From Apricaphanius iberus (taxonomy: Eukaryota > Chordata > Actinopteri > Cyprinodontiformes > Aphaniidae): a stretch of DNA of 64,000 bases. Made by a program: the position numbers and the translations under genes. The notes beneath the pieces are model-generated. The model was not told the DNA's origin. It was given only the letters and a program-made list of their open reading frames with translations, and ran no database searches. The stretch lies in assembly GCA_028564705.1 (NCBI GenBank), contig JAPXFQ010002758.1, positions 62,001 to 126,000 on the forward strand, given 5' to 3'. This document shows, in pieces, positions 32,183 through 44,106 of the stretch. How positions within the stretch are numbered: position 1 is the stretch's first letter; every line of letters begins with the position of its first letter.

Positions 32183-34282
32183 TAGTACACACCAAAAGTT
32201 TGGACATACCTTCTCATTCACTGAGTTTCTTTTCTTTTCATGACTATTGATATTATAGATTCTCACTGAATGCATCAAAACTAAGAATGAACACATATGG
32301 AATGATGTATTACTTTTACAAAAAAGTGTGAAATAACCTTGTCTCCAAAGTCACCGGACCTGAACCCAATGGAGATGATTTGGGGGGAGCTTAACCGCAA
32401 TGTGAAGGCAAAAGGACCAACAAGTACTAAGCATCTCTGGGAACTCCTTCAAGACTGTTGGAAAACCATTTTTAGTTACTTTTAGTTATTTTTTGCTTAA
32501 GTACATACGGTAATTCCATCAAGTGTTCATTCATAGTTTTGAAGCCCTTAATTGAGAATCTACAATGTAGTCATGAAAAAAAAGGAAACTCATGGAATGA
32601 GAAGGTGTGTCCAAACTTGGACTATACTATATATATATATATAATAGGAATATAAGAAAATATCAATATGCTGATATATTTTATGTCATGATATTGTATC
32701 GATCTTATAAGCAAAGAATTTGAACTGAACCCTTAATGATGATAAAATAATCTTTGGATAATTTACTATGATTGCTAGTCAGGCTTGTTTTCACTTTCTT
32801 TGTTCCAGTGGATAAACTACATCTAGTAATAATACTGGAGGTGTTATGGATGAAGCAGATTGGAGTGTTTAAAATGCTGTGACTTTTTTTCTACAGTTAA
32901 ATTCAGTTTTAAAAATCACCCTATATAGTCTTGCTCATAGTATCACAATACAGTGTATCGCCCCCTTTCTATCATGATACTTATACCAAAACTCTTCAAA
33001 CTTCAAGGTACCCAAATGTGAGAGACTTTTCAGGAGTCAGGACCTGACCTGATTGTCCGGATAAGGTCTTTGGTGATGATCTGAATGGTCTTGTGCTCTT
33101 CGTTCGTCTGGCGAGCTTCCTCTGCTTGGCTGTTGTTCTGCATTCCCAACGGTGAAAACAAATATTCAGTGGCAGCAATTAATCAAGCCACACAGAAAAT
33201 TGATTTCTCCATCTTTCTAACTGTGGCCTCATTTCGAATAAATTTAGACTATTTAAAATATCAATAGAATTAGAATGCGTCCATCTGTACATAACCTAGA
33301 TTTCATATGCAGATCAAACTCAAACACAAAATTTGAATATCGTGCAAAAGTTCATTTATTTCAGTAATTCAACTTAAAATGTGAAACTAATGTGTTATAT
33401 AGACTCATTACAGGCAAAGTTAGATAATTCAAGCCTTCAATTATCATTTTGATGATTATGGTTTACAACCTGTGAAAATCCTAAATTCAAAATCTCAGAA
33501 AATTATGATATTGCATGAATTCAGTAAAACATCAAATTTAAAAATTTTCTCCAACCACATAATGTTCTATTAATGTGCTCTAATGCAGCACTTTGGAAAC
33601 ATCCAACTTGTTTCCTTTTGAGGTAGATTAGGCCTTAAAGAAATCCAAAAATGTGTTATCACCCAGGAGAAAGGCGTGGTTGGTGAATCTATAAAATTGT
33701 ATTTTATATGTGCTTGCAAAAAGATATATGTGTAAATAAATAAACAAAAATCAATCTTTGTTCCACCCCTGATGGTCAAAAAGCTTTTTATTTTCTCTGT
33801 TTCTACTATTATGACATCCAAACCACCACCTAAAAAATTTGGCTAAAAAGGTTGCAGTGCATTGTTGTATGCCTGTTTCAGCTTAAACTGAATATTTATT
33901 ACCAGACCAGATTTGTGGCTGGTATTTGACGGAGTGCAGTGAAATATTTTCTTGAACAATGCAGATCATGCTGAAGTCTGACCTTTTGTGGGTGAATGTG
34001 ATACTCACCTGTCTGTGGATGTCAAAGAGGGTCTCCTCCACCTGGGATGTAGGGGCCAACATACGGTACCTGCCAGGATATGATCTCCTTCCAGAAAACC
34101 TGGAGCTGGACGCAAGTCTCTGCAGGGATCAATCATAATGCCAGAAAAACTAAAAGCAATCAGCATTTGTGGTAAGTATGGTGTAGAGAAACACTCAATA
34201 GCTATAGGCTAATTCTGTAATCCTAAGTAACGGTGACAAAGTACAAGGACACAAAAATGAATGTTGCTGCAGAACTTACCAT
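23921..34282 (-). CDS. cfap45: Cilia- and flagella-associated protein 45
   Basis: CFAP45 (CCDC19) is a coiled-coil microtubule inner protein of motile-cilium doublets. Coding exons in transcript order (- strand): 34282-34280, 34119-34009, 33137-33049, 29605-29461, 29386-29216, 29124-28946, 27462-27333, 27252-27106, 24815-24702, 24616-24423, 24336-24112, 24008-23921. Phases join without error to 1596 nt, 531 aa plus stop (human 551). Landmarks shared with recalled human CFAP45 are [63 protein letters not shown] and the C-terminal [15 protein letters not shown]. The protein is almost entirely charged helix, as expected for the family. The start ATG is the last codon of exon 1, followed directly by GTAAGT, so the exact 5'UTR is uncertain. 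Introns are loaded with transposons. A probable RFX X-box lies about 82 bp upstream. Confidence 0.95.
24816..27105 (-). other. cfap45: cfap45 intron of about 2.3 kb
   Basis: The intron lies between the exons at 27252-27106 and 24815-24702. A fish Tc1-family 3' fragment is at 26750-27010. The stretch from about 25020 to 25560 is GC-richer than its surroundings and unlike any element I can name. The part at 25640-26060 looks like degraded repeat. I see no gene. Confidence 0.6.
26750..27010 (+). mobile_element. Tc1-family repeat fragment (3' part)
   Basis: The sequence follows the consensus of a very common teleost Tc1-family repeat: AAAGGAGCCCCAACTAAATA, GTTGACCAACATTTATAAAA, AATCATCAAAATTAAAAGAA. 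A second fragment of the same family, in reverse, lies at 33320-33560. It ends 95 bp from the cfap45 exon at 27106. Confidence 0.6.
27720..28920 (-). mobile_element. Decayed Tc1/mariner-like element in cfap45 intron
   Basis: The blocks GACTGGGCCATTCTAACAGA (about 27940) and ATGATGCTGCCACCGCCATG (about 28629), and a tail with TTTGCACCATTTTGTG, match the antisense of a widespread fish Tc1-like transposase repeat. No frame is intact. It ends about 25 bp from the 28946 exon border. Confidence 0.55.
29635..31084 (+). mobile_element. Near full-length, inactivated Tc1-like transposon
   Basis: It starts CAGTGGGGCAAAAACGTATT; the far end, reverse-complemented, starts CAGAAGGAAAACAAAGTATT, giving imperfect terminal inverted repeats. 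Between them lies a + strand transposase broken by stops: the helix-turn-helix part ([30 protein letters not shown]), the DETKIELFG block, the [10 protein letters not shown] block near 30629 and the SQSP/LNPIEN block near 30712. The length of 1450 bp is usual for Tc1. It sits in intron 3 of cfap45, 29 bp from an exon. Confidence 0.8.
31086..31109. repeat. (TA)n microsatellite, left flank of R4 fragment
   Basis: Twelve TA units followed by TGCAT (31109-31113). The same (TA)n-TGCAT arrangement occurs on the far side of the R4-like fragment at 32119-32183. The two may be duplicated target. Confidence 0.85.
31114..32118 (+). mobile_element. 5'-truncated R4/Rex6-type LINE fragment with endonuclease region
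   Basis: A + strand frame with a few frameshifts runs from [13 protein letters not shown] through [37 protein letters not shown], then a zinc-knuckle-like [18 protein letters not shown] (31508-31561), [51 protein letters not shown] and finally [20 protein letters not shown]. The CCHC knuckle followed by a PD...D...K arrangement is the restriction-enzyme-like endonuclease domain at the C-terminus of R4/Dong/Rex6 non-LTR retrotransposons. The reverse transcriptase is missing. It sits in intron 3 of cfap45. Confidence 0.75.
32119..32180. repeat. (TA)n microsatellite, right flank of R4 fragment
   Basis: About 60 bp of TA directly follow the last R4-like sequence and end in TGCAT (32179-32183). 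It gives long artificial IYIYIY reading frames that are not genes. Confidence 0.9.
32185..32627 (+). mobile_element. Internally deleted Tc1-like element
   Basis: The inverted ends are GTACACACCAAAAGTTTGGA on the left and, reverse-complemented, GTATAGTCCAAGTTTGGACA on the right, bounded by TA. Inside, the C-terminal transposase part reads [17 protein letters not shown] then [16 protein letters not shown] on the + strand; the N-terminal half is gone. It is related to the larger copy at 50429-51452. Confidence 0.75.
33320..33560 (-). mobile_element. Tc1-family repeat fragment, reverse copy
   Basis: It contains TTATATAGACTCATTACAGG, TTTTGATGATTATGGTTTAC and AATCTCAGAAAATTATGATA, the reverse complement of the family seen at 26750-27010. 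There is no coding potential. It lies in a cfap45 intron. Confidence 0.55.
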
Positions 34283-34363
34283 AATGGCAAAGATGTATTT
34301 TCTCTTTTTTCCAACACATACAACCCACTCGATAGCCAGATACTTGTCAATGGTTTGTTGTTG

Positions 34364-34377
34364 GTTGCCATGGAAAT
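34364..34377 (+). promoter_or_regulatory. Candidate RFX X-box of cfap45
   Basis: GTTGCCATGGAAAT lies 82 bp upstream of the cfap45 ATG. It matches the ciliary RFX X-box (GTTRCCATGGNAAC-type imperfect palindrome) except in the last bases. RFX factors drive many motile-cilium genes, so the location in front of cfap45 makes functional sense. Binding is not shown. Confidence 0.6.
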
Positions 34378-34626
34378 AAAATGCAGCTAGTAAAAGGAGG
34401 AGGAGCAAGCCACCAGCAAATGATCTCTAATAGTAGCATCTACCTCTAAAAGTATAGGTCTTTTTTTTTTCTATGTGTTGAAACGATTTGAACATGTATC
34501 CTATTTAATGTAATCCATAATCTTGGCAAGCCTAATGTTATCATTATGAATCATATTTAATATTTTTGTTTTTATTGGTTAATTTATATATGTAAACCTG
34601 TTTTTGGCTGTTGAACCACTCATCAG

Positions 34627-34629
34627 TGA

Positions 34630-34689
<60 letters not shown>

Positions 34690-34690
34690 A
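34627..34690. repeat. (GAAA)n microsatellite
   Basis: About 64 bp of GAAA units between the cfap45 and slc37a4 promoters. The ERKKERKK frame across it is an artefact. Confidence 0.95.
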
Positions 34691-34900
34691 ATGTTCACAC
34701 TAGAAAATGAAGAGCAACTTGACTGTGTAGTCTATGGGATAGACCTTACAATAGCTAAAAATCTTAATATGCTATTACAAAAGAAATACAAGAAACAGGA
34801 AAAAAAATAATGAGCATGAAATCGTTTCTGAACATTGCATCTGATGAAGTATTTGTACCTCAGATAAATAATATATATAGGCCTATATATAAAGGTGAAC

Positions 34901-35007
<107 letters not shown>

Positions 35008-35099
35008 AAAGCAAAACAAAGCAAAACAACAAAAACATCCCTTTTTTCATGAATGAGTCCAGCGTAGTTTCCCTCCAGGGCTCCTCCTTCGCTGTTAAG

Positions 35100-35160
35100 A
35101 ATGATTGGTTCTTAGGCGCTGGGCGGCGCCATTTGACCCACGTGACGCGGAAACTTTACA
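35100..35160 (+). promoter_or_regulatory. Putative slc37a4 promoter core
   Basis: A GC-rich island in AT-rich surroundings carries an inverted CCAAT box (ATTGG at 35104-35108), GGCGCTGGGCGGCGCCATTT, and an E-box CACGTGAC at 35139-35146. It lies about 700 bp before the slc37a4 ATG; the interval would be 5'UTR and perhaps a 5' intron. The transcription start itself is not visible. Confidence 0.45.
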
Positions 35161-35847
35161 CATCACCGCTTTTTGCTGCTTCGACCTAAACAACATTTGC
35201 CAGCCGCCGTAAAACACCAAGAAGAAGAAGAACATTTGGGTAATCTCTTTAGTGAACTCTGAACATCATTGTCCTATACAGTAAGATCGATCTCCAAAAA
35301 GATTTGCCTCAAAGTCATTTAAAGGCCCTTTGAACACGTTTTAAGTAAATCGTTAACGATTACAAGAGAATTGAGCTATACTGAATTTGCATTTAACTTC
35401 TCTCCACCACCGGATCTGTGCTAAACAGACTCTCACATGCATGGGAGCTTTCCCCTGCTGTTTTGGGACTATTGGTAAATGATTACACCCAGCAGTCTGA
35501 GGACTACTTCAATAACAGCATCAGATGGACAAACGGCATCAGAGGACAAGGACATCAGTGGCGCTGGTAAAAGGGGTGTCCTGAAAGGACCTGGCACGGC
35601 ATATGCACGGCATATGGTTTCCGTGTAACAGCCCAGGTACGGGACAGTCAGCCGCACGGTAGAGAAGTTGACCATTAACCTCAACGCTCTGATTGCAAAC
35701 AGCTCCAGACTGAAGCAGCTGCTCCTGCACCCTGGATCCCCAAGCAAAGTTCACTCTGAAATGCAGCACAGGTCTGTGAAAAGGCAGCAGTTTGAGGGTC
35801 ATCTTTGTTTTTCCTCTGATTCTGCAAAGAAGACTCAAAGCTCAACC

Positions 35848-38800
35848 ATGGCTACAGCAGGTTATGGATACTACAGAGCCACGATATTTCTGGCCATGTT
35901 TGTCGGCTACACACTGTATTACTTTAACAGAAAGACTTTCTCCTTTGTGATGCCTTCTGTGATGCAAGAAATTAAGCTGGATAAAGATGATCTGGGTATG
36001 AGACTCTGTTTTTTATTTTTATTTTGTCAACCTAAAGGTTGTTTTTTTAATGCCACAACTTGGTTGCTTTTTCAGATCTTGTGTTAGAAACCTTTAAAGC
36101 TGCTGCTCTGTGTTTGCACTGCTTCTCTGTGTAGGCATGATCACCAGCAGTCAGTCTTTGGCCTATGCTATCAGTAAGTTCATCAGCGGCGTGCTTTCAG
36201 ACCAGATCAGCGCTCGCTGGCTCTTCTCCATTGGTCTGTTCTTGGTGGGAGGCATCAACGTGGTCTTCTCCTGGTCCTCGACCGTGGCCGTGTTCTCCGC
36301 TCTGTGGTTTATCAACGGCCTGGGTCAGGGTCTGGGCTGGCCTCCATGCGGCAGAATTCTCCGTAAGGTACACGGCACCATCCCGGGAATTCAAAGCAAA
36401 CACATTTCAGTTAGTGATTGAGTTACCAACACTGCTATACTATATACCAGTCTGACACACAAAGCTATGGTGAAGTCTTATCAGGATATAGTTAAAAAGA
36501 CACATCAAGAGGTTAGCTGAAGCTCCACAATGAATCGAATCCCAATATCGATGTGTTCAAAAGCGTCATTACAAAGAACTGCATGTATGAAGGATCTAGA
36601 AGGCTATACTTGCTTTAAAACTCTGTTCTCTAGTAATACATTTGGTCGAGATAAGCTTGATGAGTTTATGTCCACAACTGCTGTAAACCCTGAGGATCAA
36701 AATACAAATGCTTTGGGAACATGTTAGGGGCGTTTGTGAGGGTGGAAAAGGAAACTAGAGAACAAATGTGGGCTATGAGTATTTGAAATCCTCATCAACA
36801 ATTATATGACAGTGTCATACTTTCCTAATATCGTGCTCCCCAAGTTTGTCCCAGATACGCTTGAAACCATTTAGAATAATTATTTTAAATTAGTCTACTT
36901 AACAGAATTGACATTTATAGCACTTAAACAAAACTTTAATTTGTATATTTAGATTTTTTAAAAAAGCTTCATAGGCAGAAGAGTTTTTTTTTAGTTTTTT
37001 TTACAGTGATCACAGTCAGCATTTAAAACCTCCAAAGCCTGTCGGTTTTCAAACTTTCCGTTACAAATGCCACCTCAGTTAGTAATCCAACTACCTCTGC
37101 TCTGACAAAAAGACGCTAAAATGTTTTTCATAGAAACAACAAAAAAGAAATAACAGATCTTCTTGTTTTGGATGAAAACTGATTAAATTCTTAGCTCCAC
37201 ATTAAAAAATAAAGATCATAAAAGCCTCCTGAAGACAGAATTTTAAATATCTCGACCCTGACCTAAAAAAAAATCCATCATGGCTGCCATGCATTTGCTG
37301 ATGATGAGGATTTGTATTTCACAAAAAGAAATTATACAGCTGTGCATGCTGGCATTATGATGCAATTTGTGATAGATAAATAAATAAATACTACAAAATA
37401 GTCAGTGTCTTTCTACATTGAGTTTGTTTCAAAAAAGGCCCCAGATAGAGGTAATCTATTGGTTAAAAATGACATGCATTATATTCATCTCAACAACATG
37501 TAATTATATATATATATATATATATATATTGCATTCATTGAGGAAACCGACTACTTGTTATTATTTTCCCACAACATCCTAATGCCCCATAATTCCCTTC
37601 CAAATCCTTTTCCGTTTCATTATACAGAAAACATACAAAACCTGACATCCAGTGATGCGGCATACACATTGTATAGTCCTATCAATCTCTTTCGGCGAAT
37701 ATACTGTTGAAGTGTTTGAAATACAATGTCTTTAGCCTGTATTGCTAATCATAGGTTAGCCCAATCATTAAGTTTATGAATTGGCAGACCCCAATCCCAG
37801 TTTGGGGACTTCTTTCCCACTTCCCAATTCCAGCCTCTGAGGTGAACTGAAGCTGAAACCAAGATGCTTCAGTTCTTGTTCAGATTTAGCGCATTCCCAT
37901 TTTTCTCTGCTGCTATCCTCTTATTTGTATCGTGAGTTTGACGCAAAGATCCTTGTCCTGAAATAATTTATCTTCTCAGCTCCTGCTTGTTAGCTTGACA
38001 TCAAGGTTGATTTCTTTATGTCTACCTTTAAAGTCACCTATTCTACAATTTCTTCTGATTTGGACTAAAGACAGCCCAGGTACCACTAGTGATATGCTGA
38101 CCCACAGTTTGGGGATCATGGTAGTAAGCCACCGACATCAACTAGGCAGTAGAAGAACATAATGTATCTCCAACGGTAAAGCTAAAAGTAATTGTTAGAA
38201 GTAAAACTATTATTTGTAATATTTATTGGGTATTATCACTGACAAAAGGCAACAATTTAATCTGGAAGTCATAAAAAAGTACACCATGTAATAATAGAGA
38301 AAAAGCGTAATACATTACATGTTTTGTGATACCTTTAGTTCATGATGCCATTGCACTCTAACGAGGCTCCCAGGGCCTTTAGGAGAGAGACATGCCCAGA
38401 GCAACACGCATCCACCACCATACCCAAGAGTGGGTATGAAGTGTTTCACCACTGTTTTGGATCACAACCACCTGATGTGTTTGTTCCTGGAAATCTTCAT
38501 CTTAGTCTGATCAAAAGCACACAGTTCCAAAAAGCACACAGTTCCAAAAGCACACAGTAGAGCTTTGCAAACTGTACATTTATTGATAACTGTAGATGAT
38601 AAAAGGCTATTTTTGCACCCAAACATCCAGTTCACATAGAAAGGGTCAAGTGGTCATTGTAGCAACTGTTTTTTTTTGTTTTTTTTTTGCCTCCCCCGCC
38701 ATTCTGCTTACAGTGTTTGTTTGTTTTTCTTCACTTATTTTAAAATATCTACAACAGGGGAGCTGAAAAATTGTTTTATGTGTGTGTGTGTGTGTGTTTG

Positions 38801-41800
38801 CTTGCTCGGTACGTATGATGGTTCATTCCTTGCACACTGAACCCGGCATCCTGACGCTTTGGTTCTTTCAGTGGTTTGAGCCCTCTCAGTTCGGGACGTG
38901 GTGGGCCGTTCTCTCCTGCAGCATGAACCTGGCCGGCAGCTTGGGCCCCATCATTGCCACGCTGCTGGCTCAGACCTACAGCTGGAGGACCATACTGTCC
39001 GCCTCTGGGACGATCTGCCTGGCCGTCTCCTTCGCGTGCCTGCTGCTGATCAAGAACGAGCCTAAAGACGTGGGGCTGCCTAACGTAGAGGCGGCAAACA
39101 AGAAAGGCAAAGGAGGTGAGACATTTAGGAGCGAGCTTTCGACAGACTCAACTATTTCCACACAGGCTTGTCTTAGATAACACGTTTCTGTCTGTCGTAT
39201 CAGATGGGTCTGTTGTCATGCTTATTTGTAGTGCTGTGACCAAAGGTCCGTAGCTGGGTGGACTTTACTCATACACACGCTCAATGAGAACCCTGTGTGA
39301 TGTTGAGAGGTGTTTATGTTTCTGCTTGAATATCCCATCAGTCAATTTTTTGGTGCAGACGTGCCAAGAAGCGTTTTTTTTTAAAAATCTATTTATTTTC
39401 TCCTCAGGCACCTCCAGAGACGACAGCACCCTCTCCGAGTTCCTGCTGTCACCCTACCTATGGCTGCTGTCCGTGTCCTACCTGGTGGTGTTCGGGGTGA
39501 AGACGGCCTGCACCGACTGGGGGCAGCTGTTCCTCATCCAAGACAAGGGCCAGTCCACGCTGATGGGTACTGAAGACGGATAGAGAACACGGGGACCTCT
39601 AGGGCCTGTAGAGAAATGGAGTGAGAGTTCGGCCTGTGGCATCTGCTGAATCGGTTTTCCTCTTCACAGGTAGCTCATACATGAGTGCCCTGGAGGTGGG
39701 AGGCTTGTTGGGCAGTCTGGCGGCAGGTTACATCTCTGACAAGGCTGTCGCCAAGGTAAGGCTGATTGAACTTTCTGTCCGTCTGCCGAAAAGATGGCAC
39801 ACAAAAAAAAAAGTAGCGTCTTAGAGGCGGCACTGTGAAAACACGTAAGAGGAAATATTGGCGTATGACCGGCTACAACCAAACCAAGGACGAAACGTTA
39901 ACTTCAGATTAAATCGGCGTGTCGTTTTGTTGTTTACCACATAGCACAAAGCTAAACAAGAGATTATTGCTCTTTAAGGAACATATTGATGAATGCATGA
40001 AAGTACACCATCAGTTGGTGCATAATAGAATCATTAATAGCCACAAAAAATATGTAAAAAATAAATAAAAATGGGGTAAGGCATTCGTATTAAAACGAAT
40101 AATTTAATGATGACTTATAAGGGGGGAAAAAAACATATAAAGCAGTAATATAAGGTACATCTTCTTAATAGCAACTTATGGTTTCAACAGCGTTAAAAAG
40201 AAGGTGGCTGAAAGAGCTCTTAGACAGAACATCCAGATTCTCCAAAGAAACGTATTTAGCACGCAATAACACAATAATAATCATATAAGACAAATCATAT
40301 GTAAGGAAGCAGTAGAATCCAAAATAGGTTTATATCAAAAGCTCTCCCTCTTAATACACTTTAGCTATAGTAACAGAAATTCATTAAAATTAAAATCAAT
40401 CCTAATACATACAATCTAAAACATACACAAGTATTTGCATTATTAACATTTCTTCCTGTTAAAAGGGAGTTTTTCCTCTCCACTGTCGCTTCATGCTTGC
40501 TCAGTGTGAGGGATTGCTGAGAATTACACAACGCAATCTTCTGTGGTTCTCTAATTTCTACATTAAACATTGTATTGTAATAACTCTTCTTGTAAAGTGC
40601 CTTGAGATGACATCTGTTGTAAAACGGCGCTATATAAATAAACTGAATTGAATTATTCTTCAGACATATTCTTGTCTGACATTTTTTATACACCTAACAT
40701 GGTACTGAAGTTTCAAAATAAAGTAGATTTAAGCTCCTCTTTATTGCTCCCTATAATGTAAAACCTCAAGCTGAAGAGGCTAAACTTTTCTATAGTATTT
40801 TCGACTTTACTGTAGGTTTAATAAACCTGGCACGTTTCACATATTCCTTCCAATTGGTTTGTTTGTGTTTCATCCAGCAAGGGTTGAGAATGTACGGCCA
40901 TCCCCGTCACTTCATCCTGATCTGCATGATGGCTGGAATGTTTGTGTCTATGTACCTGTTCAGAGTCACAGTGGCTGCTGACAGCTCAAAGGTAACGCTG
41001 GCTAACTCCTAACTAACGGAACCTGATCACCCTACGGCTTTAATGGTTGTAATGACTCACTAAGGATGCTGGACAGTCACCCATCATGAAGACATCTCTT
41101 TGTACCTTCAGGTTTGGATTCTCGGCTTGGGCGCTGCTTTTGGCTTCTCCTCATACGGACCGATAGCATTGTTTGGAATATTAGCCAATGAAAGTGCTCC
41201 ATCCAACTACTGTGGGACATCTCATGCCATAGTTGCCCTGATGGCCAATAGTAAGTGTATTCCTTTTCAACGCTACGACGACAACTCTATGTGAAGTTGA
41301 TCAGGTTTTTATGCACGGAATGAACAAAATTGTAGCACAAATCTGTGACGTGGATGAAAATGATGCATTGATTTTAGATATTTTTAGAAAACAACAGTGT
41401 GGCGTGCTTTTGCAAACGACCCGCTTCCCTTTTGTACACTAAGCACAGGGCCTCTGCAAGTTTTAGCGAGCTACACTGAAGACTTTTTAGGACATTTACG
41501 ATTTAAATTTAGGAACTAAATGAATTATCAAAAAGATCCTATCCAATCATTTTAAATTTTAACAACAATTTCTAATCATCTTTTAAAATCTTTGTTTTAA
41601 AGACACCGCTTATTAAAATATGCACTTTTGCTTTAATGAAGACACTGACAGTAAACAACAAAAGTGCATTTGGACTGTAGTTTTTAACCCTACAATAAAC
41701 CATGTGCAGCAGCTAGATTCCTTCACAGATTTGTGTGGAAGGTTAAATACCTGGAGTGGGTTTCCTTTTAAAAGTGCTCACTGGTCCTCTGCATTATGGG

Positions 41801-43574
41801 CTTTGTAGTTTTGTGACACACAAATTGCTGAAATTCCTCCAACAGAGGTACAAATTACGGTAAAAAGAAATGCTACCTTACATTTCTTTTTTTTAAAGGC
41901 AGTGAAAGAAGTGCAGAATATTTATTGACTTTGCTGGTTATAGTTTATATATAATATAAATTGTACAATTTATATATAATATGAATATACAATATATAAT
42001 TGAGCTATGAAAATACTTGATCTGTTTGCAAGTTTTACAGCGCAAGTTCAACTTGACTAAATGTAAGATTTTTTTTGCAGAAATTCTTTTAAAAAAACCC
42101 TCATTTAACAAGATGACTTCAAAGGTCCACCTGTGTTGTAATGTAACCTCAGAGTAAATCCAGTTGTTCTATTAAGGGCTTGGAGGTTTTTAAGAGGACA
42201 TCAGTGAACTAGAAAAGCACTCATTCTATCATCATCAGTTCTCTCAGTTTTCTTCTGGATCTTTTTTCTTTGCTTTTTGGACATGAATGAAATTTGTCGA
42301 CTTCAGATTCCATGATGTCTTGGCTATATTTTAGTGTTTGTCGCATGTCTATACGCTAAAACTCTAAAGGTTCCCAATTCATTTTCATTTTTCTTCTTGC
42401 ACTGGATCAAAGTACCCAGAATTTTGACAGGATCCAGATCGATCTTTGATATGTCGTAAAACTTGTTGGGAGGTTTTCCTGGATTTCTTTTTACCAAGCC
42501 CCTGGGCTATTGATTGTGGAGCTGCATGCACATATGCTGAAAACAACCCTATCTACCAATGATAAAGAAACCTTTAAAAAAAAATCCTGGATTCAGACGG
42601 ATATTCAGATCACCCCCAAATTCTAATAACTTGGTCCTGGTCCAATTGCAGACATTTCCTGAAAATCTTATCAAAATCCATCTATAACTTTTTAAGATTA
42701 TGTTGCTAACGAAGTCTGGCAAAAACGTAACCTCCCACATCATCATGAAGGCCAAGGAAGCAAGCAGAGAGCTAGACATAAAGCCAGATTTAAAATCTTA
42801 TCTAGTGGACATAGTATGTATAAGAAAAACATATATCAGATAAGACTAGAATTACATTTTTGGACCCAAACACAAAATGCAAACGTAAGGTCGCAGAAAA
42901 CTAACACGACACATCACCACAAACATACCATCTTCACACTGAAGCGCGGTTATGGCAGCAGTTTACTGTGAGACTGCCTAAATTTGAGTCATTTTTCTGT
43001 TTCCTAAAAATGAATGTCCCCGGCAGACAGGGAACCAGGGAAGGAACTAAAAAAATGCAGGATACTGGCCCTGGAGGCCTGGATTTTTTTTGGGATCCCT
43101 GCTTTAGAGAGCTGCAGCTGAAAAGGAACATCAAAATGGAATTTTACCAAGTACTGACTTCAGATGGTTGAATAAAAATGTACGCCACAATATTCAGATT
43201 CTTCTGTAAAACCTTTTGAAACATTTATCTTTTCTGTTTAGCTCATAATTATGCACCATCCTTACACAGTACATTGAACATTGTAACATAAAAAGAGAAA
43301 TCCTCCAGAGGTATACAATCTTTGACATGTTTTTTTTTTCTGATGTCTTTTGAACTACATAGATAAAGGTTTCATGTTTATCCATTGCATTTTTTTTCCT
43401 CTCTTAGTTGGTGGCTTCCTGTCTGGATTACCCTTCAGCACCATCGCCAAGCACCATGGCTGGGAAATGGCTTTCTGGGTAGCAGAGATCACCTGCTTGG
43501 TCACCGCTGTCGGCTACTTCCTGCTGCAGAACATCCGAACCAAGATGGGAGCCGTGCCCAAGAAGACAGACTAA
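35848..43574 (+). CDS. slc37a4: Glucose-6-phosphate transporter (ER translocase)
   Basis: A major-facilitator protein that exchanges cytosolic glucose-6-phosphate for phosphate across the ER membrane, feeding glucose-6-phosphatase; loss in human causes glycogen storage disease Ib. Exons: 35848-35995, 36135-36367, 38872-39115, 39408-39566, 39670-39755, 40878-40991, 41112-41250, 43408-43574; phases join to 1290 nt, 429 aa, the same as human. Visible marks are [10 protein letters not shown] at the start, [14 protein letters not shown] with the critical Arg, [36 protein letters not shown] YLVVFGVKT, and [20 protein letters not shown]. The tail ends KKTD, a dilysine ER-retrieval signal like human KKAE. 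The ATG has a strong context (ACCATGG). An in-frame ATG 87 nt upstream (35761) without an intervening stop could add 29 residues. Poly(A) signal AATAAA at 44037-44042. Confidence 0.97.
36368..38871 (+). other. slc37a4: slc37a4 intron 2, about 2.5 kb
   Basis: AT-rich intron. Contents seen are a short TA microsatellite (about 37505-37530), a degraded Tc1-like stretch at 38342-38530 (blocks such as CATCCACCACCATACCCAAG) and a GT run at about 38780. No exon is evident in it; phase is kept by direct joining of 36367 to 38872. Confidence 0.7.
40446..40665 (+). mobile_element. LINE/SINE 3'-end repeat in slc37a4 intron
   Basis: The run has GGGAGTTTTTCCTCTCCACT, AAAGTGCCTTGAGATGACAT and GGCGCTATATAAATAAACTG and ends in GAATTGAATT. 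This is the typical 3' end of a widespread fish retroposon. A reverse copy of the same family lies at 53318-53640. Confidence 0.7.
41251..43407 (+). other. slc37a4: slc37a4 intron 7, about 2.2 kb
   Basis: AT-rich intron between 41250 and 43408. Short TA-rich patches occur near 41950. I see no exon, RNA gene or well-bounded element. Confidence 0.6.
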
Positions 43575-44106
43575 CATCACACCTCAAGCCACTGCGAATG
43601 CAGATGTCGCGTTTTTGTTTTTTTCTCTCCAGATATCCTGGAGAAAAATCCTACAGGACTTTAGAATGGATTACTTAAGATTTTTTTTTGTGGTTGGTTC
43701 TTGGTGTACAACACTGTGTTTTAACGCTAAATGAAACATTTTTAATGTATCATTTGATAGAATGTGCCAAATGCACAAGTGGATTAGTTTTCTACTCAAA
43801 GACTATAGTTATACTTCATAATAGGAACCATATTGTACATTTAAAAGTTAATGTAATGACCAATCATGAATGGAAAGTGGAATACAAAAAAAAAATCCTT
43901 CTGAATACAAACAGAATGTGACAACTGAATATTTTACATTGTGTTTAGGATTTATTTTGTCACGTATTTACAAAGCATTCTGTATATACAGTTTTAATTA
44001 GAAATGAGAGATTCAAGATTCTCAGAGAGAAGTAATAATAAAATGTAAAAAACGGTCGCATTTCTCTCCACTCGGACGTATTTTCTTCACACATGCAGTC
44101 TGTCGT

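Noticed and set aside
31997..32296. TA-repeat reading frames on both strands
   Set aside because: Artefacts of the (TA)n array next to the R4-like fragment.
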